From assembly GCF_024498135.1 (NCBI RefSeq), contig NZ_JANHOH010000001.1, forward strand, positions 1,984,001-2,048,000: DNA of 64,000 nt. The letters are read 5' to 3'. The translations under genes were made by a program, and so were the position numbers. Below the pieces are notes generated by a model, which was given only the letters and a program-made list of their open reading frames with translations, searched no databases and had not been told where the DNA came from. This DNA is from Mucilaginibacter aquariorum (GTDB lineage: Bacteria; Bacteroidota; Bacteroidia; Sphingobacteriales; Sphingobacteriaceae). This document shows positions 49,411 through 59,710 of the stretch, one piece after another. The first letter of the stretch is position 1, and each line of letters begins with the position of its first letter.

Positions 49411-52400
49411 TTAACGTAATTTATAAGCCTTAAGCTTATCATCATTTATCCCGAACAGATAGTACTTATCCCCGTTGCCGTTTTTTATCATCATTGATGA
49501 TCTTACTTGTCCGTTAAGTTTAATACCACTTTTCGCGGGTGAAATATAAACAAATCCGTTTTTAGTGTACTTGTAAATTTGGCCATAACTTGCATCTAAG
49601 CGGCCAACCTCGGGCTTAAAGCCATAAAAATTACCGCCCAGTATAATAGCCGGTGTACCGCTGTTATCAATATCATCGCATAAAATGGCACCTACATTTG
49701 ATAACTGCGCGTTATAAGGCAATGGTTTACAAGTATATTTATTGTTATCCCCATTCATAAAAACCGCCGAAGCTAAATAATTCATCTCATGTTCTTCGGC
49801 ACCTTCCAGCATCTCAGCGGTAAAAACCTCGTTGAATGGTTTACCGGCATAATCAGCATATTTTAAATATTTCTTTTTAAGAATGGGCATTTGGCCGGTA
49901 AGATCGGGCTTCATATGAAATACATAAGAAACGCCTTGCCGGTATATAGATGTCACACACTCTTTAGTGCCATTACCATCAAAATCTTTCACATATATTT
50001 TCATAGGCTCGGTACTCGAAGCCTTGAATTTTGAATTTAAACCCAGATTACCTGCTATGATATCCAGCTTTCCGTCGCTGTTTATATCAGCAATTTCGAG
50101 ACTGCTCCACCATCCTTTGTAACCTTCAAGCTGTTTATCTTGTGTAAATTTGCCTTTATTATTCTTGTATATTTTTATGCCCATCCAGTTTCCGACAATT
50201 ACCAGATCCGGGTAGCCATTGTTATCAATATCTGCCCATTGGGCCGCGGTTATCATGCCCGGCTTAATATCGCCACCTAAAACCTGTTTGGTTACATCAG
50301 TAAAGTTGCCTTTACCATCATTATGCATCACATATGAATTTGGCGATACCGCGTAGGTACCTGGTACACTGCGGCCGCCAATAAACAAATCGGGGTGCCC
50401 ATCTTTATCATAATCGCAGGCAGTAATTACCGAAGCATTAACCGAAACCTGTATCGATTTTTGTGCATTACGATGCAGGTTACCTTTGCCATCATTTTCA
50501 TAAAAGCGTGGGAAATAAATATTTGTACCGGCCTCGTCTGCGTTGCCGCCTACTCCAATAATAAGGTCTTCGTCTCCATCGGCATCAAAATCGCCAAATG
50601 CAGCGCCTGCATTCTCCAGATAGCTCTGCTTTTCTAAATCTTCCGGGATGTATTGTTTAAACCTTCCGTCCTTTTGTTGAACATATATGGCGGCAGGGTT
50701 ATCTTTTGAAGCGCCGAAATAGAAATCGGTTAAGCCATCTTTGTTGATGTCGCCTTTTGCCATGTACGGGTTTTCGGTTGATAACATTTGCAGCATTAAC
50801 CGCTCATTATCAAAATCTATAAAACCATCCTCGGTATGTTTAGGCACAGAATCGAACAACGTTTTCTCTGTTTCAACAAATAAGCTTTTTACAGGTGGTT
50901 TTGTAAAATTGTACTGTAGCTTAGCATCGGCTATTTTATAGGTATAAACTTTATTAGCCTGCACATTTTTAGCAACCTGGTACTTACCTCCCGGCCAAAT
51001 AATTTGTACCGAATCTATCTGCTTAACTTTGCCTAAACCAATGGTTAGTAAATTTGGCGAAGTGCTGCTTTGAAAACCCCTTGTTGGCTGATGATAATAA
51101 GTTAGTGTTTGGCCATTAGCGTATGTTTTTATGGTTGTCCCAACACCAAACCGGTTTTGGCCCTCGCCCGTTAATTTTAACTGCAGATAGTTGTTGTTCA
51201 GTTTTTCTGCATTGCTTTTATATACCGATAACGGTTTGTTAACATTGTTGACGATCAGATCATTATCTCCATCATTATCCAGATCGCCGTAGGCAGCGCC
51301 ATTACTGAACGAGAGTTGATCCAGCCCATACTCGTGAGCTTTGTTTGTAAAAGTTAAATCGTGGTTGTTTTTATAGGCATAACTTGACTGCGGTGTAGAC
51401 ACCATTTTATTGGTAAAATCATTATAATCGAATTTCTTTTTATCGGCAATTTTGTCCATATTTTCTCGGTTGCCCAAAAACTCTACATAATCCTGATCGG
51501 TAAGGTCTTTATATATGCCGTTAGATACAAAAATATCCTTCCAGCCATCGTTATCCATATCAAAAAACAATGCGCCCCAACTCCAGTCGGTTGCGCTTAC
51601 CCCGGCGTTAAATGCAATTTCAGAGAAAGTACCATCGCCGTTATTTAGCTGCAGGCAGTTTTGCATAAACTGATTAAAATAGCCGTCGTGTTGTTTTAGC
51701 TTTATAACATCAAAAGATTCAAATGATGTCATTTGCTTTAATCGTTTATCGCCCTCGGGCAACATTTCGGTTGTAAAAATATCCAGGTTGCCATCATTGT
51801 TAATGTCGGCAATATCAGACCCCATTGAGGCAAGGCTCAAGTGGCCTGTTTCTGCTTGTATATCTTCTTTAAAGGTGCCGTTGTGCTGGTTGATATACAG
51901 ATAATCCCGTTCAAAAAAATCATTTGATACATAGATGTCCGGGTAGCCATCATTATCAACATCGGCTACAGAGACCCCTAAGCCGAAACCAATGTCGCTT
52001 GAAAATATACCAGCCTCCTTTGTAATGTTTGTAAAATGACCGGCATCGTTGCGGTATAAACGTGCACCGCCAAGTTCATCAACAACAGCACGCAGGTTTT
52101 GGTTAAAATCAAACGACCCTATTGGCCTAAAAGAGTTGTTTAGTACAAAGCAATCCAGGTCTCCGTCGTTATCAAGGTCAAAAAATATTGCCTGGGTTGA
52201 TAGGCCGTTATCGATTAAGCCATACTTTTCGGCTTCTTCTTTAAACGTGCCATCGTGTTGGTTTATAAAAAGTTCGTTACCCTTTCGGTCGATAATGTTA
52301 CCGCTGTGGCAAACGTAAATATCCAGCCACCCATCGCCATTAATATCAACCATGGTAACACCGGTGCTCCAGTACTTAGTACCCTTTACACCGGCTTTAT

Positions 52401-52710
52401 CGGTAATATCATCAAATTTCCAATTGCCTTTATTAAGGTATAGCTTATTGCCACCCTGGTTTGACGTTAGGTAAACATCATTTAATCCGTCATTGTTAAT
52501 ATCCCCAATGGCAACGCCGCCACCATTATAATAATTACGAAATGAGAATACATTGGTCTTATCTTTATCAACCAACTGGTTAATAAAATTAACACCCAAA
52601 GCATCGTTAGATTGTAGTGAGAATAATGGATCTTTCACCTCATTGTTAGTACAAGATGATAAACAAATAAAAATAACGATTAGGGAGAAAAAAGTATTTT
52701 TAATCAACAT
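49411..52710 (-). CDS. Giant FG-GAP/VCBS-ASPIC lipoprotein, copy A (CRTAC1-like)
   Basis: About 1,099 residues from the ATG at 52,710. Lipobox LSSC near residues 17-20. It shares layout with copy B: propeller repeats with DINNDGLNDVYL, DLDNDGDLDCFV, DVDNDGYPDIYV and others, an ASPIC/UnbV segment (GVGTTIKTYANGQTL to IIWPGGKYQVAKN) in the middle, then further propeller repeats. The sequences are homologous but clearly diverged, so the duplication is old. It follows SusD with an attenuator-type hairpin in between, and is probably on the same transcript. Confidence 0.9.
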   Translation of the reverse strand: MLIKNTFFSLIVIFICLSSCTNNEVKDPLFSLQSNDALGVNFINQLVDKDKTNVFSFRNYYNGGGVAIGDINNDGLNDVYLTSNQGGNKLYLNKGNWKFDDITDKAGVKGTKYWSTGVTMVDINGDGWLDIYVCHSGNIIDRKGNELFINQHDGTFKEEAEKYGLIDNGLSTQAIFFDLDNDGDLDCFVLNNSFRPIGSFDFNQNLRAVVDELGGARLYRNDAGHFTNITKEAGIFSSDIGFGLGVSVADVDNDGYPDIYVSNDFFERDYLYINQHNGTFKEDIQAETGHLSLASMGSDIADINNDGNLDIFTTEMLPEGDKRLKQMTSFESFDVIKLKQHDGYFNQFMQNCLQLNNGDGTFSEIAFNAGVSATDWSWGALFFDMDNDGWKDIFVSNGIYKDLTDQDYVEFLGNRENMDKIADKKKFDYNDFTNKMVSTPQSSYAYKNNHDLTFTNKAHEYGLDQLSFSNGAAYGDLDNDGDNDLIVNNVNKPLSVYKSNAEKLNNNYLQLKLTGEGQNRFGVGTTIKTYANGQTLTYYHQPTRGFQSSTSPNLLTIGLGKVKQIDSVQIIWPGGKYQVAKNVQANKVYTYKIADAKLQYNFTKPPVKSLFVETEKTLFDSVPKHTEDGFIDFDNERLMLQMLSTENPYMAKGDINKDGLTDFYFGASKDNPAAIYVQQKDGRFKQYIPEDLEKQSYLENAGAAFGDFDADGDEDLIIGVGGNADEAGTNIYFPRFYENDGKGNLHRNAQKSIQVSVNASVITACDYDKDGHPDLFIGGRSVPGTYAVSPNSYVMHNDGKGNFTDVTKQVLGGDIKPGMITAAQWADIDNNGYPDLVIVGNWMGIKIYKNNKGKFTQDKQLEGYKGWWSSLEIADINSDGKLDIIAGNLGLNSKFKASSTEPMKIYVKDFDGNGTKECVTSIYRQGVSYVFHMKPDLTGQMPILKKKYLKYADYAGKPFNEVFTAEMLEGAEEHEMNYLASAVFMNGDNNKYTCKPLPYNAQLSNVGAILCDDIDNSGTPAIILGGNFYGFKPEVGRLDASYGQIYKYTKNGFVYISPAKSGIKLNGQVRSSMMIKNGNGDKYYLFGINDDKLKAYKLR

Positions 52711-52723
52711 TATAAAGGTTACA

Positions 52724-52757
52724 AAAAACAAACGTAGCGAATTACTTCGCTACGTTT
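52724..52757 (-). terminator. Hairpin between susD and copy A of the giant lipoproteins
   Basis: Perfect 11-bp stem AAACGTAGCGA (52,730-52,740) and TCGCTACGTTT (52,747-52,757), followed on the minus strand by GTTTTTTG. It may be a partial terminator or an mRNA processing/stability element giving more SusC/SusD than giant lipoprotein, as proposed for other Sus-type operons. Confidence 0.8.
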
Positions 52758-52792
52758 AAAATCAAATATAACTAATTGGAAACTGGTTTCAA

Positions 52793-54334
52793 TTAATAAC
52801 CTGCGTTTTGTTTTAGGTTAGGATTAGTATCAACTGCACGTTGTGGTATTGGATATAATGTACGTGTTTTATCGGTTGCTAAAGGACGCTGATCAACCGG
52901 ATCGTTAAATTTACCGAAACGGATCAGGTCATTTCTTCTCCAGCCTTCATAATACAATTCGCGGCCACGCTCAGCAAGCATATCTGCTTCCGTTACAGTT
53001 GCTAAAGCTGTTGCCCCACGTGGTACACGTATAGCATTTACTATAGCTAAAGGTGTTTGACCATTAGGATCTGTACCGCCACGCATTATTGCCTCTGCTT
53101 TTTCTAACAGTACATCGGCAAAACGCAGGAATACATAGTCATTGTCTTCACTGTTATCGGTAACACTTCCATCAGCATTTGGATGCGGAAAGTATTTAAA
53201 CACCCGTATACCTTGCGCTTCGGTAGAAAAGTTTAAGTTAACATCTGGTGTAAAAACAAGTGGTTTACCACTGCGTTGTGTTAACGCCTTGTTATTAGGA
53301 CCAAATTGCTGACCAACAGCAAAACCGGCCCTTAAACCAACTTTATCTGTTAAACCAGGGTATGCAACGCCTCTTCGCTCATCTCCGGGCTGGAAAGAGT
53401 TATAGAAATCGGCAAGGGTGGTAAAACCATTCCATCCATCAGGTGTCTGGTTGTAGTGTAAGCCCATTTTCCAACGGTTTTTTGCATTACCTATCTGCCT
53501 TTGAGGAGTATTATAGATACCAAAGATGTTATCATGAGATTGTTCTGAGTTATCCCAGGCAAAGTTCTGGAAATACTTACCTGCCGGCTCTAAAGAATAT
53601 GCACCAGATGCAATGACTTTGTTAGCATACTCAATTACTTTATTCATGTCGGCTGTAGCAAACGTGAAAGGCCCGCCTACAGTTGATGCAGTGTAAACAG
53701 CCCTGTTAAGGTATACTTTACATAACAGTGCCTGAGCTGCAGCTTTACTTGCAACACCAATGTTTGGTGCCGATCCAAGTTTCGACTCAGCAAATTCAAG
53801 ATCTTTTATTATAAAGTCTGTTGCTTCGGCACGTTGGTATACTTTAGGGATGTCGGTATTAGCCGCTGCCGGATCACGAAAAGGAGCCTGGCCATAAAGG
53901 TCAACTACCTGGAACATAAAATAAGCACGCAAGAAACTTGCTTCGGCTTTAATCTGGTCTGAAGAAGCCCTGTCTATAACCTGGGTTGCACGGAACACAC
54001 CAATGTTAAGCTGATCCCAGGTATCGTTTACCTGGTTGTGTGATGGTGTCCAGGTGTGCGTGTGTAATTTACGCCATGTACCAAAATCCCCCCAGTCGGT
54101 GCCACGAGTTGGGCCCATCATTTCATCTGTTGAATGCTCTTGCAGGGCATAGGTGTTAGCCTGGTCGGCCTGGCCGCCTAATTGATTATAAACCCCTGCC
54201 AAATCCGATTCGCTAAGAGCACCGCCCGTATCCTCAAATTTGTTACCATATATCTTTTCGTCCAGTTTGGAGCAACCTGCAGCAGCTAAAAGTACCATGC
54301 TACACATTACCGCTCTTAATGTAATTTTTTTCAT
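52793..54334 (-). CDS. SusD/RagB-family outer-membrane lipoprotein
   Basis: Surface glycan-binding partner of the TonB-dependent SusC transporter. 513 residues with a lipobox AAAGC near residue 21 and TPR-type helices (FLRAYFMFQVVDLYG, LLCKVYLNRAVYT), ending in the family hallmark WRRNDLIRFGKF and YPIPQRAVDTNPNLKQNAGY. The start is 11 bases after the SusC stop. The bound ligand cannot be told from sequence; nearby GH31 and GH65 enzymes suggest alpha-glucosides. Confidence 0.95.
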   Translation of the reverse strand: MKKITLRAVMCSMVLLAAAGCSKLDEKIYGNKFEDTGGALSESDLAGVYNQLGGQADQANTYALQEHSTDEMMGPTRGTDWGDFGTWRKLHTHTWTPSHNQVNDTWDQLNIGVFRATQVIDRASSDQIKAEASFLRAYFMFQVVDLYGQAPFRDPAAANTDIPKVYQRAEATDFIIKDLEFAESKLGSAPNIGVASKAAAQALLCKVYLNRAVYTASTVGGPFTFATADMNKVIEYANKVIASGAYSLEPAGKYFQNFAWDNSEQSHDNIFGIYNTPQRQIGNAKNRWKMGLHYNQTPDGWNGFTTLADFYNSFQPGDERRGVAYPGLTDKVGLRAGFAVGQQFGPNNKALTQRSGKPLVFTPDVNLNFSTEAQGIRVFKYFPHPNADGSVTDNSEDNDYVFLRFADVLLEKAEAIMRGGTDPNGQTPLAIVNAIRVPRGATALATVTEADMLAERGRELYYEGWRRNDLIRFGKFNDPVDQRPLATDKTRTLYPIPQRAVDTNPNLKQNAGY

Positions 54335-54345
54335 ACTTGTATTTT

Positions 54346-57300
54346 TTAGAAGCTTGCGTTTAAACCTAATGTGAATGTGCGTGCGCTTGGGTAAGCTGTA
54401 TAATCTATACCCCTTGAAGGAACGCCATTTCTTTCTTTGTTTGTGTTAATTTCGGGATCTATACCGCTATAGCCTGTTATCAGGAACAGGTTTTGACCTG
54501 TTAAAGAAACCCTAAGCGATTTGATAGCACCACCGCTCAACGGGAAGGTATAACCAAGCGCTGCGTTTTGCAATCTCAAGAAATCACCTTTCTCCAGGAA
54601 ACGGCTTGATACCTCACCAGAGTTAAGTGGGTTTTCGTTTGTTGCAGCCACTTCTTTAGTTACGTTACGACCGCTAACAAGGTTGCCTTTGTAAAAGAAT
54701 GCGTTAGCAGTATTGTTGTAAATGTAAAATCCGGTTTGCGCACTCAGGAAGAAGCTCAGGTTCCAGTTACCGTAACTAAAAGTATTGTTTAAACCGCCAT
54801 AGAAGGTTGGCAGCGGGCTTCCGTGTGGTGTGGCAGCATCTATACCATCAGGATAGATACCAAAACCTTGATCATCTAAACCATTGTATTGTGATACATT
54901 AAATTCATATAGCGGGTAACCGTTACCAAAAAACTGTGCGTAAGCACCTGATAAACCCTGACCATCAATGTTACCTGTAATAACGTTACGGTTACCAAAG
55001 TTCTCAATTCTGTTTTTAATAAAGGTTGTATTAAAATTAACATCCCAGCTAAATCCTTTCGCATCTGATGCTTGTATAGCGGCAAAGTTTAAACCTACCT
55101 CAATACCGGTATTTCTTACATTACCAGGCAAGTTAACCCAGAACCTGGATACGGCCGCCGGTTGTGCTACGTCCTGTAAGAACAACAGATCTTTTTGTGA
55201 TTTATTAAAGTAATCAATAGTACCTGTTAAGCGTCCACGCAGTACCGAGAAATCTAACCCGGCACCATAAGCGGTTTGTGTTTCCCATTTAAGAGTTGGG
55301 TTAGCCGCGTTATCTGCGGTGGTTCCGCCGTAGTAATCAATAGACCTTATTGCTTTTGAAGCAAGTGAAGGATAATCCTGGTTACCTGTCTTACCATAGT
55401 TTAACCTTAAGCTTAGGTCATCAAATATGCCTTTAGGGGCCCAGCTTTCGCCAGAAATACGCCATTTAGCCGCAAGAGCCGGGAAATTGGCATAATGGTT
55501 CTCGTCACCAAAACGCGTAGAGCCGTCCCTTCTAACAGTTGCTGTTAAAATATACCTGTCTTTGTACGAGTAGTTTACACGTGCGAAATACGATTGCAAG
55601 CGATAAGTGTTAGTTGTACTATCGCCGAATGCGAACGGATACTTGTTAGGCGTGTTTTGAAAATCTTTGATGAAGGTTTTGTTACCTTTTGCACCCCATC
55701 CTACCCTAGCGCGCGGGAAATTGTCGTACTTAGAATAAGAATAACCTGCTAAAGCTGTAATTGAGCTATTGTTAGAAAATTTCTTTTCGTAGTTTAAGGT
55801 GTGCTCAGTTGTTAAATTGCTAAGCTCGGTATTTTGCAAAATACTGCGGCCGTTACCTGTTGCAGATGGAAAGCTAAGCCCCCTGATATTTCCTGCATCT
55901 GTAAAACCAACTATATTTGGATCGTAAAAAGTTTTCCTTGCACCGCGCGATTTGTCAATACTGATGTTACCCCTATAGCTTAACCCTTCAATAAGTCGTA
56001 AGGTCATTGTTAAGTTATTCAGGTAACGGTTGATGTTATCAGTATCATCAATTTGATTTAATAACGATACAGGATTTCTGAAGCTAGTACCGTTAGGGAA
56101 GCCTTGCGCATCATATCCGTTAAGGTTAAAATATCTACCCTGAGCATCAAAAATTGGGATTGTTGGATTTGTTTGAATTGCGGTACCAATTAAGCTGCCG
56201 TTAAAACCGGCGTTATTAGTAATAGGTGCAAAGCGATCTTGTACATTTGAAAATAACGACTGCAGCTCGAATTTTAAACGCTCACCAAAAAATGATTGCG
56301 AACCGTTAAAACGTGCAGTAAAACGTTGAAGATTTGTGTTTTTAACAATACCTTGCTGGTTATCGTATGCTGCTGAAGCACGATAGTTACCTGTATTGCT
56401 GGCACCACCAAAAGCTATATTATAATTTTGAGAAACCGCAGTACGCAAAATTTCTTTTTGCCAGTCGGTATTGCCGCCATAATCAGCAGCAGCTGGATCA
56501 GCGCCAACACTTTCCACTGCTTTTAAGAAGTCCTCGCGGCCTAATACATCGTAAGTTTTAGCGGCTTTTGATACACTTGTACTTGCGCCAAATTGTATAC
56601 CTTGCCCTTTACGACCTTTACGTGTAGTAATTAAAATTACACCGTTAGCACCACGAGAACCGTAGATAGCCGAGGCAGAAGCATCTTTTAACACTGAGAT
56701 ATTTTCGATATCGGCAGGGTTTAAAAATGCAAGAGGGTTACGTGCTGTAGAAGTACCTGCACCACTATCATAACCGCCGGATGTACCACCATTATCAAGC
56801 GGCACACCATCAACCACGTATAACGGGCTGGTACCCGCACGTATTGAACTTGCACCACGGATATTGATAGTAGCCGCTGCACCAGGCTCACCGCTTGAAG
56901 GGGTTACCTGTACACCTGCTATCCTACCTTGTAATAGTTGCTCGGGTGTTGCAATAACACCCTTATTAAAATCTTTAGGGCTTAAAGATGAAACCGAACC
57001 CGTTGCGTCTTTAACACGCTGGGTACCGTAACCAATTACAACAACTTCGTTTAAAGCTGTACTTGCTGATTCAAGTGATACAGCGATAGATGATTGGCCG
57101 TTAAGAGGAACTGTTAAGTTCTTGAAACCAATATAAGTGAAGGTTAAAGCAGTTGTGCTTGCTGGTACCGAAAGCCTGAACGTACCATCAACGCTGGTTA
57201 ACGTTCCAATACCGCCTGCTGCGCCTACCGATACGCCAATAAGCGGCGAATTGTCTTTTTTGTCAGTTACCTTACCCGTTACAACTTTGTTTTGAGCCAG

Positions 57301-57366
57301 TGCAGGCTGAACAAAGAGGCAGGTTAAAGCAAAAAAACATAATGTGAGTAAGTGTTTAAATTGCAT
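54346..57366 (-). CDS. SusC/RagA-family TonB-dependent outer-membrane transporter
   Basis: 1,006-residue transporter. It has a signal peptide, a carboxypeptidase-like regulatory domain (GKVTDKKDNSPLIGVSV near residue 32), the plug with a TonB box-like ESASTALNEVVVIGYGTQ and IAGVQVTPSSGEPGAAATINIRGASSI (read in parts), the SusC mark LKDASASAIYGSRGANGVILITT, and a 22-strand-type barrel ending in SARTFTLGLNASF. It imports the sugar captured by SusD. No FecR/sigma signalling pair is adjacent; a DUF6377-type regulator lies upstream. Confidence 0.96.
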   Translation of the reverse strand: MQFKHLLTLCFFALTCLFVQPALAQNKVVTGKVTDKKDNSPLIGVSVGAAGGIGTLTSVDGTFRLSVPASTTALTFTYIGFKNLTVPLNGQSSIAVSLESASTALNEVVVIGYGTQRVKDATGSVSSLSPKDFNKGVIATPEQLLQGRIAGVQVTPSSGEPGAAATINIRGASSIRAGTSPLYVVDGVPLDNGGTSGGYDSGAGTSTARNPLAFLNPADIENISVLKDASASAIYGSRGANGVILITTRKGRKGQGIQFGASTSVSKAAKTYDVLGREDFLKAVESVGADPAAADYGGNTDWQKEILRTAVSQNYNIAFGGASNTGNYRASAAYDNQQGIVKNTNLQRFTARFNGSQSFFGERLKFELQSLFSNVQDRFAPITNNAGFNGSLIGTAIQTNPTIPIFDAQGRYFNLNGYDAQGFPNGTSFRNPVSLLNQIDDTDNINRYLNNLTMTLRLIEGLSYRGNISIDKSRGARKTFYDPNIVGFTDAGNIRGLSFPSATGNGRSILQNTELSNLTTEHTLNYEKKFSNNSSITALAGYSYSKYDNFPRARVGWGAKGNKTFIKDFQNTPNKYPFAFGDSTTNTYRLQSYFARVNYSYKDRYILTATVRRDGSTRFGDENHYANFPALAAKWRISGESWAPKGIFDDLSLRLNYGKTGNQDYPSLASKAIRSIDYYGGTTADNAANPTLKWETQTAYGAGLDFSVLRGRLTGTIDYFNKSQKDLLFLQDVAQPAAVSRFWVNLPGNVRNTGIEVGLNFAAIQASDAKGFSWDVNFNTTFIKNRIENFGNRNVITGNIDGQGLSGAYAQFFGNGYPLYEFNVSQYNGLDDQGFGIYPDGIDAATPHGSPLPTFYGGLNNTFSYGNWNLSFFLSAQTGFYIYNNTANAFFYKGNLVSGRNVTKEVAATNENPLNSGEVSSRFLEKGDFLRLQNAALGYTFPLSGGAIKSLRVSLTGQNLFLITGYSGIDPEINTNKERNGVPSRGIDYTAYPSARTFTLGLNASF

Positions 57367-57822
57367 AGTTTGTGGTTTAATTAATAATTGGTTATATAAA
57401 ATTTAGTACATGGTTCGCATTTACATCATAAAACAGGTTTGCGCATAAAATTCAGCAAATCAAAATTCATGGTGCCGTGTAATGTTATTACCCGGTAAAA
57501 ACTTAATAAAATTGGTACAGTATATATTGGTTTATAATTGTGCTTCTCGAAGCTTTGGGTGCTATTTTAATGAGCCTATCACTTATTAAAATATTCTCTT
57601 CCTATACAAAGATGGATGTCCTGAACCTCAATCCCTACAAGTTTACCTAAAATATAAAAAAATATAAATGAATTTAAATTTAAATACCTTATTACAAGGT
57701 AGTTAATTAAATCAACATATTAAAAAATATAAGTCATTTTTAGATTTTATATAACAAAACAGGGTAAAATAGTACGTTAAATAGTTTTTAAAGTACTATT
57801 ACATATAGCAGAGCCGCTTTAA
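57367..57822. other. AT-rich region upstream of susC
   Basis: 456 bases without a coding frame, between the DUF6377 gene and susC. It must hold the susC promoter, though no perfect TAnnTTTG is seen; the best partial match on the minus strand is CATCTTTG at 57,607-57,614. Inverted repeats visible are TACCTT-ATTAC-AAGGTA at 57,685-57,701 and GCTTCTCGAAGC at 57,542-57,553, either of which could be a regulator site. Confidence 0.5.
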
Positions 57823-59442
57823 CTATTCAATGGTGTCAACGGCCTTAATGTCCATTATACACTGTTCAAATTGATCGGGGTTTTTAGACTTTGCCTTAAT
57901 ACGCATTTTGTATACGTAAATAGTATTCACAGAATATTCCAATATCTTGGCTATGGTTTCATTATCATTTATGCCCATACGTATCAGAGCAAATATGCGC
58001 AGATCTGTATTTAACACTTCATGCTCATGCGGCCATATCTGATCTTTCTCATCAAACTGAGAATTAAACACAGATATGAAATTGGGGAATATTTTAAGAA
58101 AGATATGGTCAAAGCTGTAGTATAATACTTCACGTTCTTTTTTAATATTTATATTATTGATTATCAATCTTATATCATCATATTTCTTTATTGACAGTTT
58201 GGTATCAACAGACATCTTGAGCTTCTCCAGCTTTAATATATAGCCCGATATGATCTTAAAGAACTGCCCTATGTACTCTTCTTTGATGTGTGCATCTTCA
58301 ACCAGTTTGTAATTAATATCCTTTAATTGCATATTCTGGTCTTCAATGATACGTTCCTTGTGCTTAAGCTTACCCAATTGCTTATATATCATCATCAAAA
58401 ACAAAATAACCAATGATGCCAGGGCTGTTATTGCCAGCAGGTATGTTAATATGGTATGTTTTTCTTTTTCCGAATGACTCAACTCTTCGGCAGCAACCAG
58501 GGGTAAAATAGCCCCTATCTGTATCTTACGCTGGCGGGCGCCATAAAAATCGGCATCGGCCTTGGCCAACTGAATAAAACTATAGGCATCTTTTATATTG
58601 CCTGCTTTATAAAGCTGCTCGGCAAGGGTAAAAAGGGCTACGGTTTCTTTGGTAGACGATTTAATGTCCGCAATGGCCGATTGAACAAGCAACTTTGTGC
58701 CTTCTTCTTTTTTATCACTGTTAAGATAAATTTGCCCCAGCGAACAAGTTATCATGGCGCGTAAGTGCATTGATATTTGCGCGTTTGGTATTAACAGCTT
58801 ACTAAGCTCCTGCGAGCCGCGGTTATTGTCGTTTTTGCCAACATGCTTTAAACCGGTATAGTAAATATGATCCACAGACCCGGGTTTGCTTAATTTAATA
58901 GCCGAATCGATATAAGCGTTTCCGATCCTTAAATAATTGGGGGTAAAATACTTGTCGTTATTATATTTAGCAAGATCGTTATTACAGCGATACATTATAA
59001 AATAGTACTCCACCTTCATGGAGTCGTTAAGCATTTTAGGATCAACCTTGCCCATACTGTCAAAGGTTTCTTTAAACATACCCGATGACAGCAATATAAA
59101 GCCCAGCTTTATTTGGCTGTAATAAGCCCTGGACATATCGTTCATTGATACACTAATATCCTTAAGCTTATTTACGTATACATAAGCCGAATCATACTGA
59201 TATGACTTATACTCGTCATACAGTTTAAGGCACAAATCATATTGCTTTGCATAATCAACTTTGGGCGTTGTATGCTGCAGTTGCTTTAAGCGGTGTATCC
59301 TTGCCTGCTTTTGATCATCGTATACATTTTTTCTGCTGATTTCAATTTTCAAAGCTGTAAGGAGAGTATCTGTACCGGCGCCGATAGATATGGCAGGGTA
59401 GGCAAGAAGCAACATGAAGAAAAACCTCAAAAAAAATCGCAT
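57823..59442 (-). CDS. DUF6377-type membrane-bound transcriptional regulator
   Basis: A 539-residue one-component regulator. It has a signal peptide (1-22), a periplasmic TPR-like sensor part (about 40-320), one membrane helix (330-352, TYLLAITALASLVILFLMMI), a coiled segment (HKERIIEDQNMQLKD) and a C-terminal LuxR-like helix-turn-helix (about 480-520: LIRMGINDNETIAKILEYSVNTIYVYKMRIKAK in parts). Such proteins sit next to SusC/SusD pairs and probably turn them on when sugar is bound. The divergence from SusR and hybrid two-component systems is clear. It lies upstream of susC on the same strand. Confidence 0.85.
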   Translation of the reverse strand: MRFFLRFFFMLLLAYPAISIGAGTDTLLTALKIEISRKNVYDDQKQARIHRLKQLQHTTPKVDYAKQYDLCLKLYDEYKSYQYDSAYVYVNKLKDISVSMNDMSRAYYSQIKLGFILLSSGMFKETFDSMGKVDPKMLNDSMKVEYYFIMYRCNNDLAKYNNDKYFTPNYLRIGNAYIDSAIKLSKPGSVDHIYYTGLKHVGKNDNNRGSQELSKLLIPNAQISMHLRAMITCSLGQIYLNSDKKEEGTKLLVQSAIADIKSSTKETVALFTLAEQLYKAGNIKDAYSFIQLAKADADFYGARQRKIQIGAILPLVAAEELSHSEKEKHTILTYLLAITALASLVILFLMMIYKQLGKLKHKERIIEDQNMQLKDINYKLVEDAHIKEEYIGQFFKIISGYILKLEKLKMSVDTKLSIKKYDDIRLIINNINIKKEREVLYYSFDHIFLKIFPNFISVFNSQFDEKDQIWPHEHEVLNTDLRIFALIRMGINDNETIAKILEYSVNTIYVYKMRIKAKSKNPDQFEQCIMDIKAVDTIE

Positions 59443-59644
59443 ATTTTGGTTACAAAAGGCATTAAAGTTAATTACTGTAAACTAAATTTTTAAATTATAT
59501 CCAGTGCAAATTCAGCTATATCTGACCCGCACATTCCTGAAAATAAATAATTTAGTTATAGATTAACTGGTAAATCTACCCGAACGTAATATTACTAATT
59601 ATCTGCCAAATTTGTTACAAAACGCATTTTTTTACAAAAACACT

Positions 59645-59683
59645 AATAAAAAAGCCTGCAACTTATAAAAAAGATGCAGGCTG
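59645..59683 (-). terminator. Terminator after the GH31 gene
   Basis: AGCCTGCA (59,653-59,660) and TGCAGGCT (59,675-59,682) form an 8-bp stem with a 14-base loop; on the minus strand six T follow. Confidence 0.85.
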
Positions 59684-59710
59684 ATATGTTTAGTAGGGAA
59701 ATCTCTTAAA

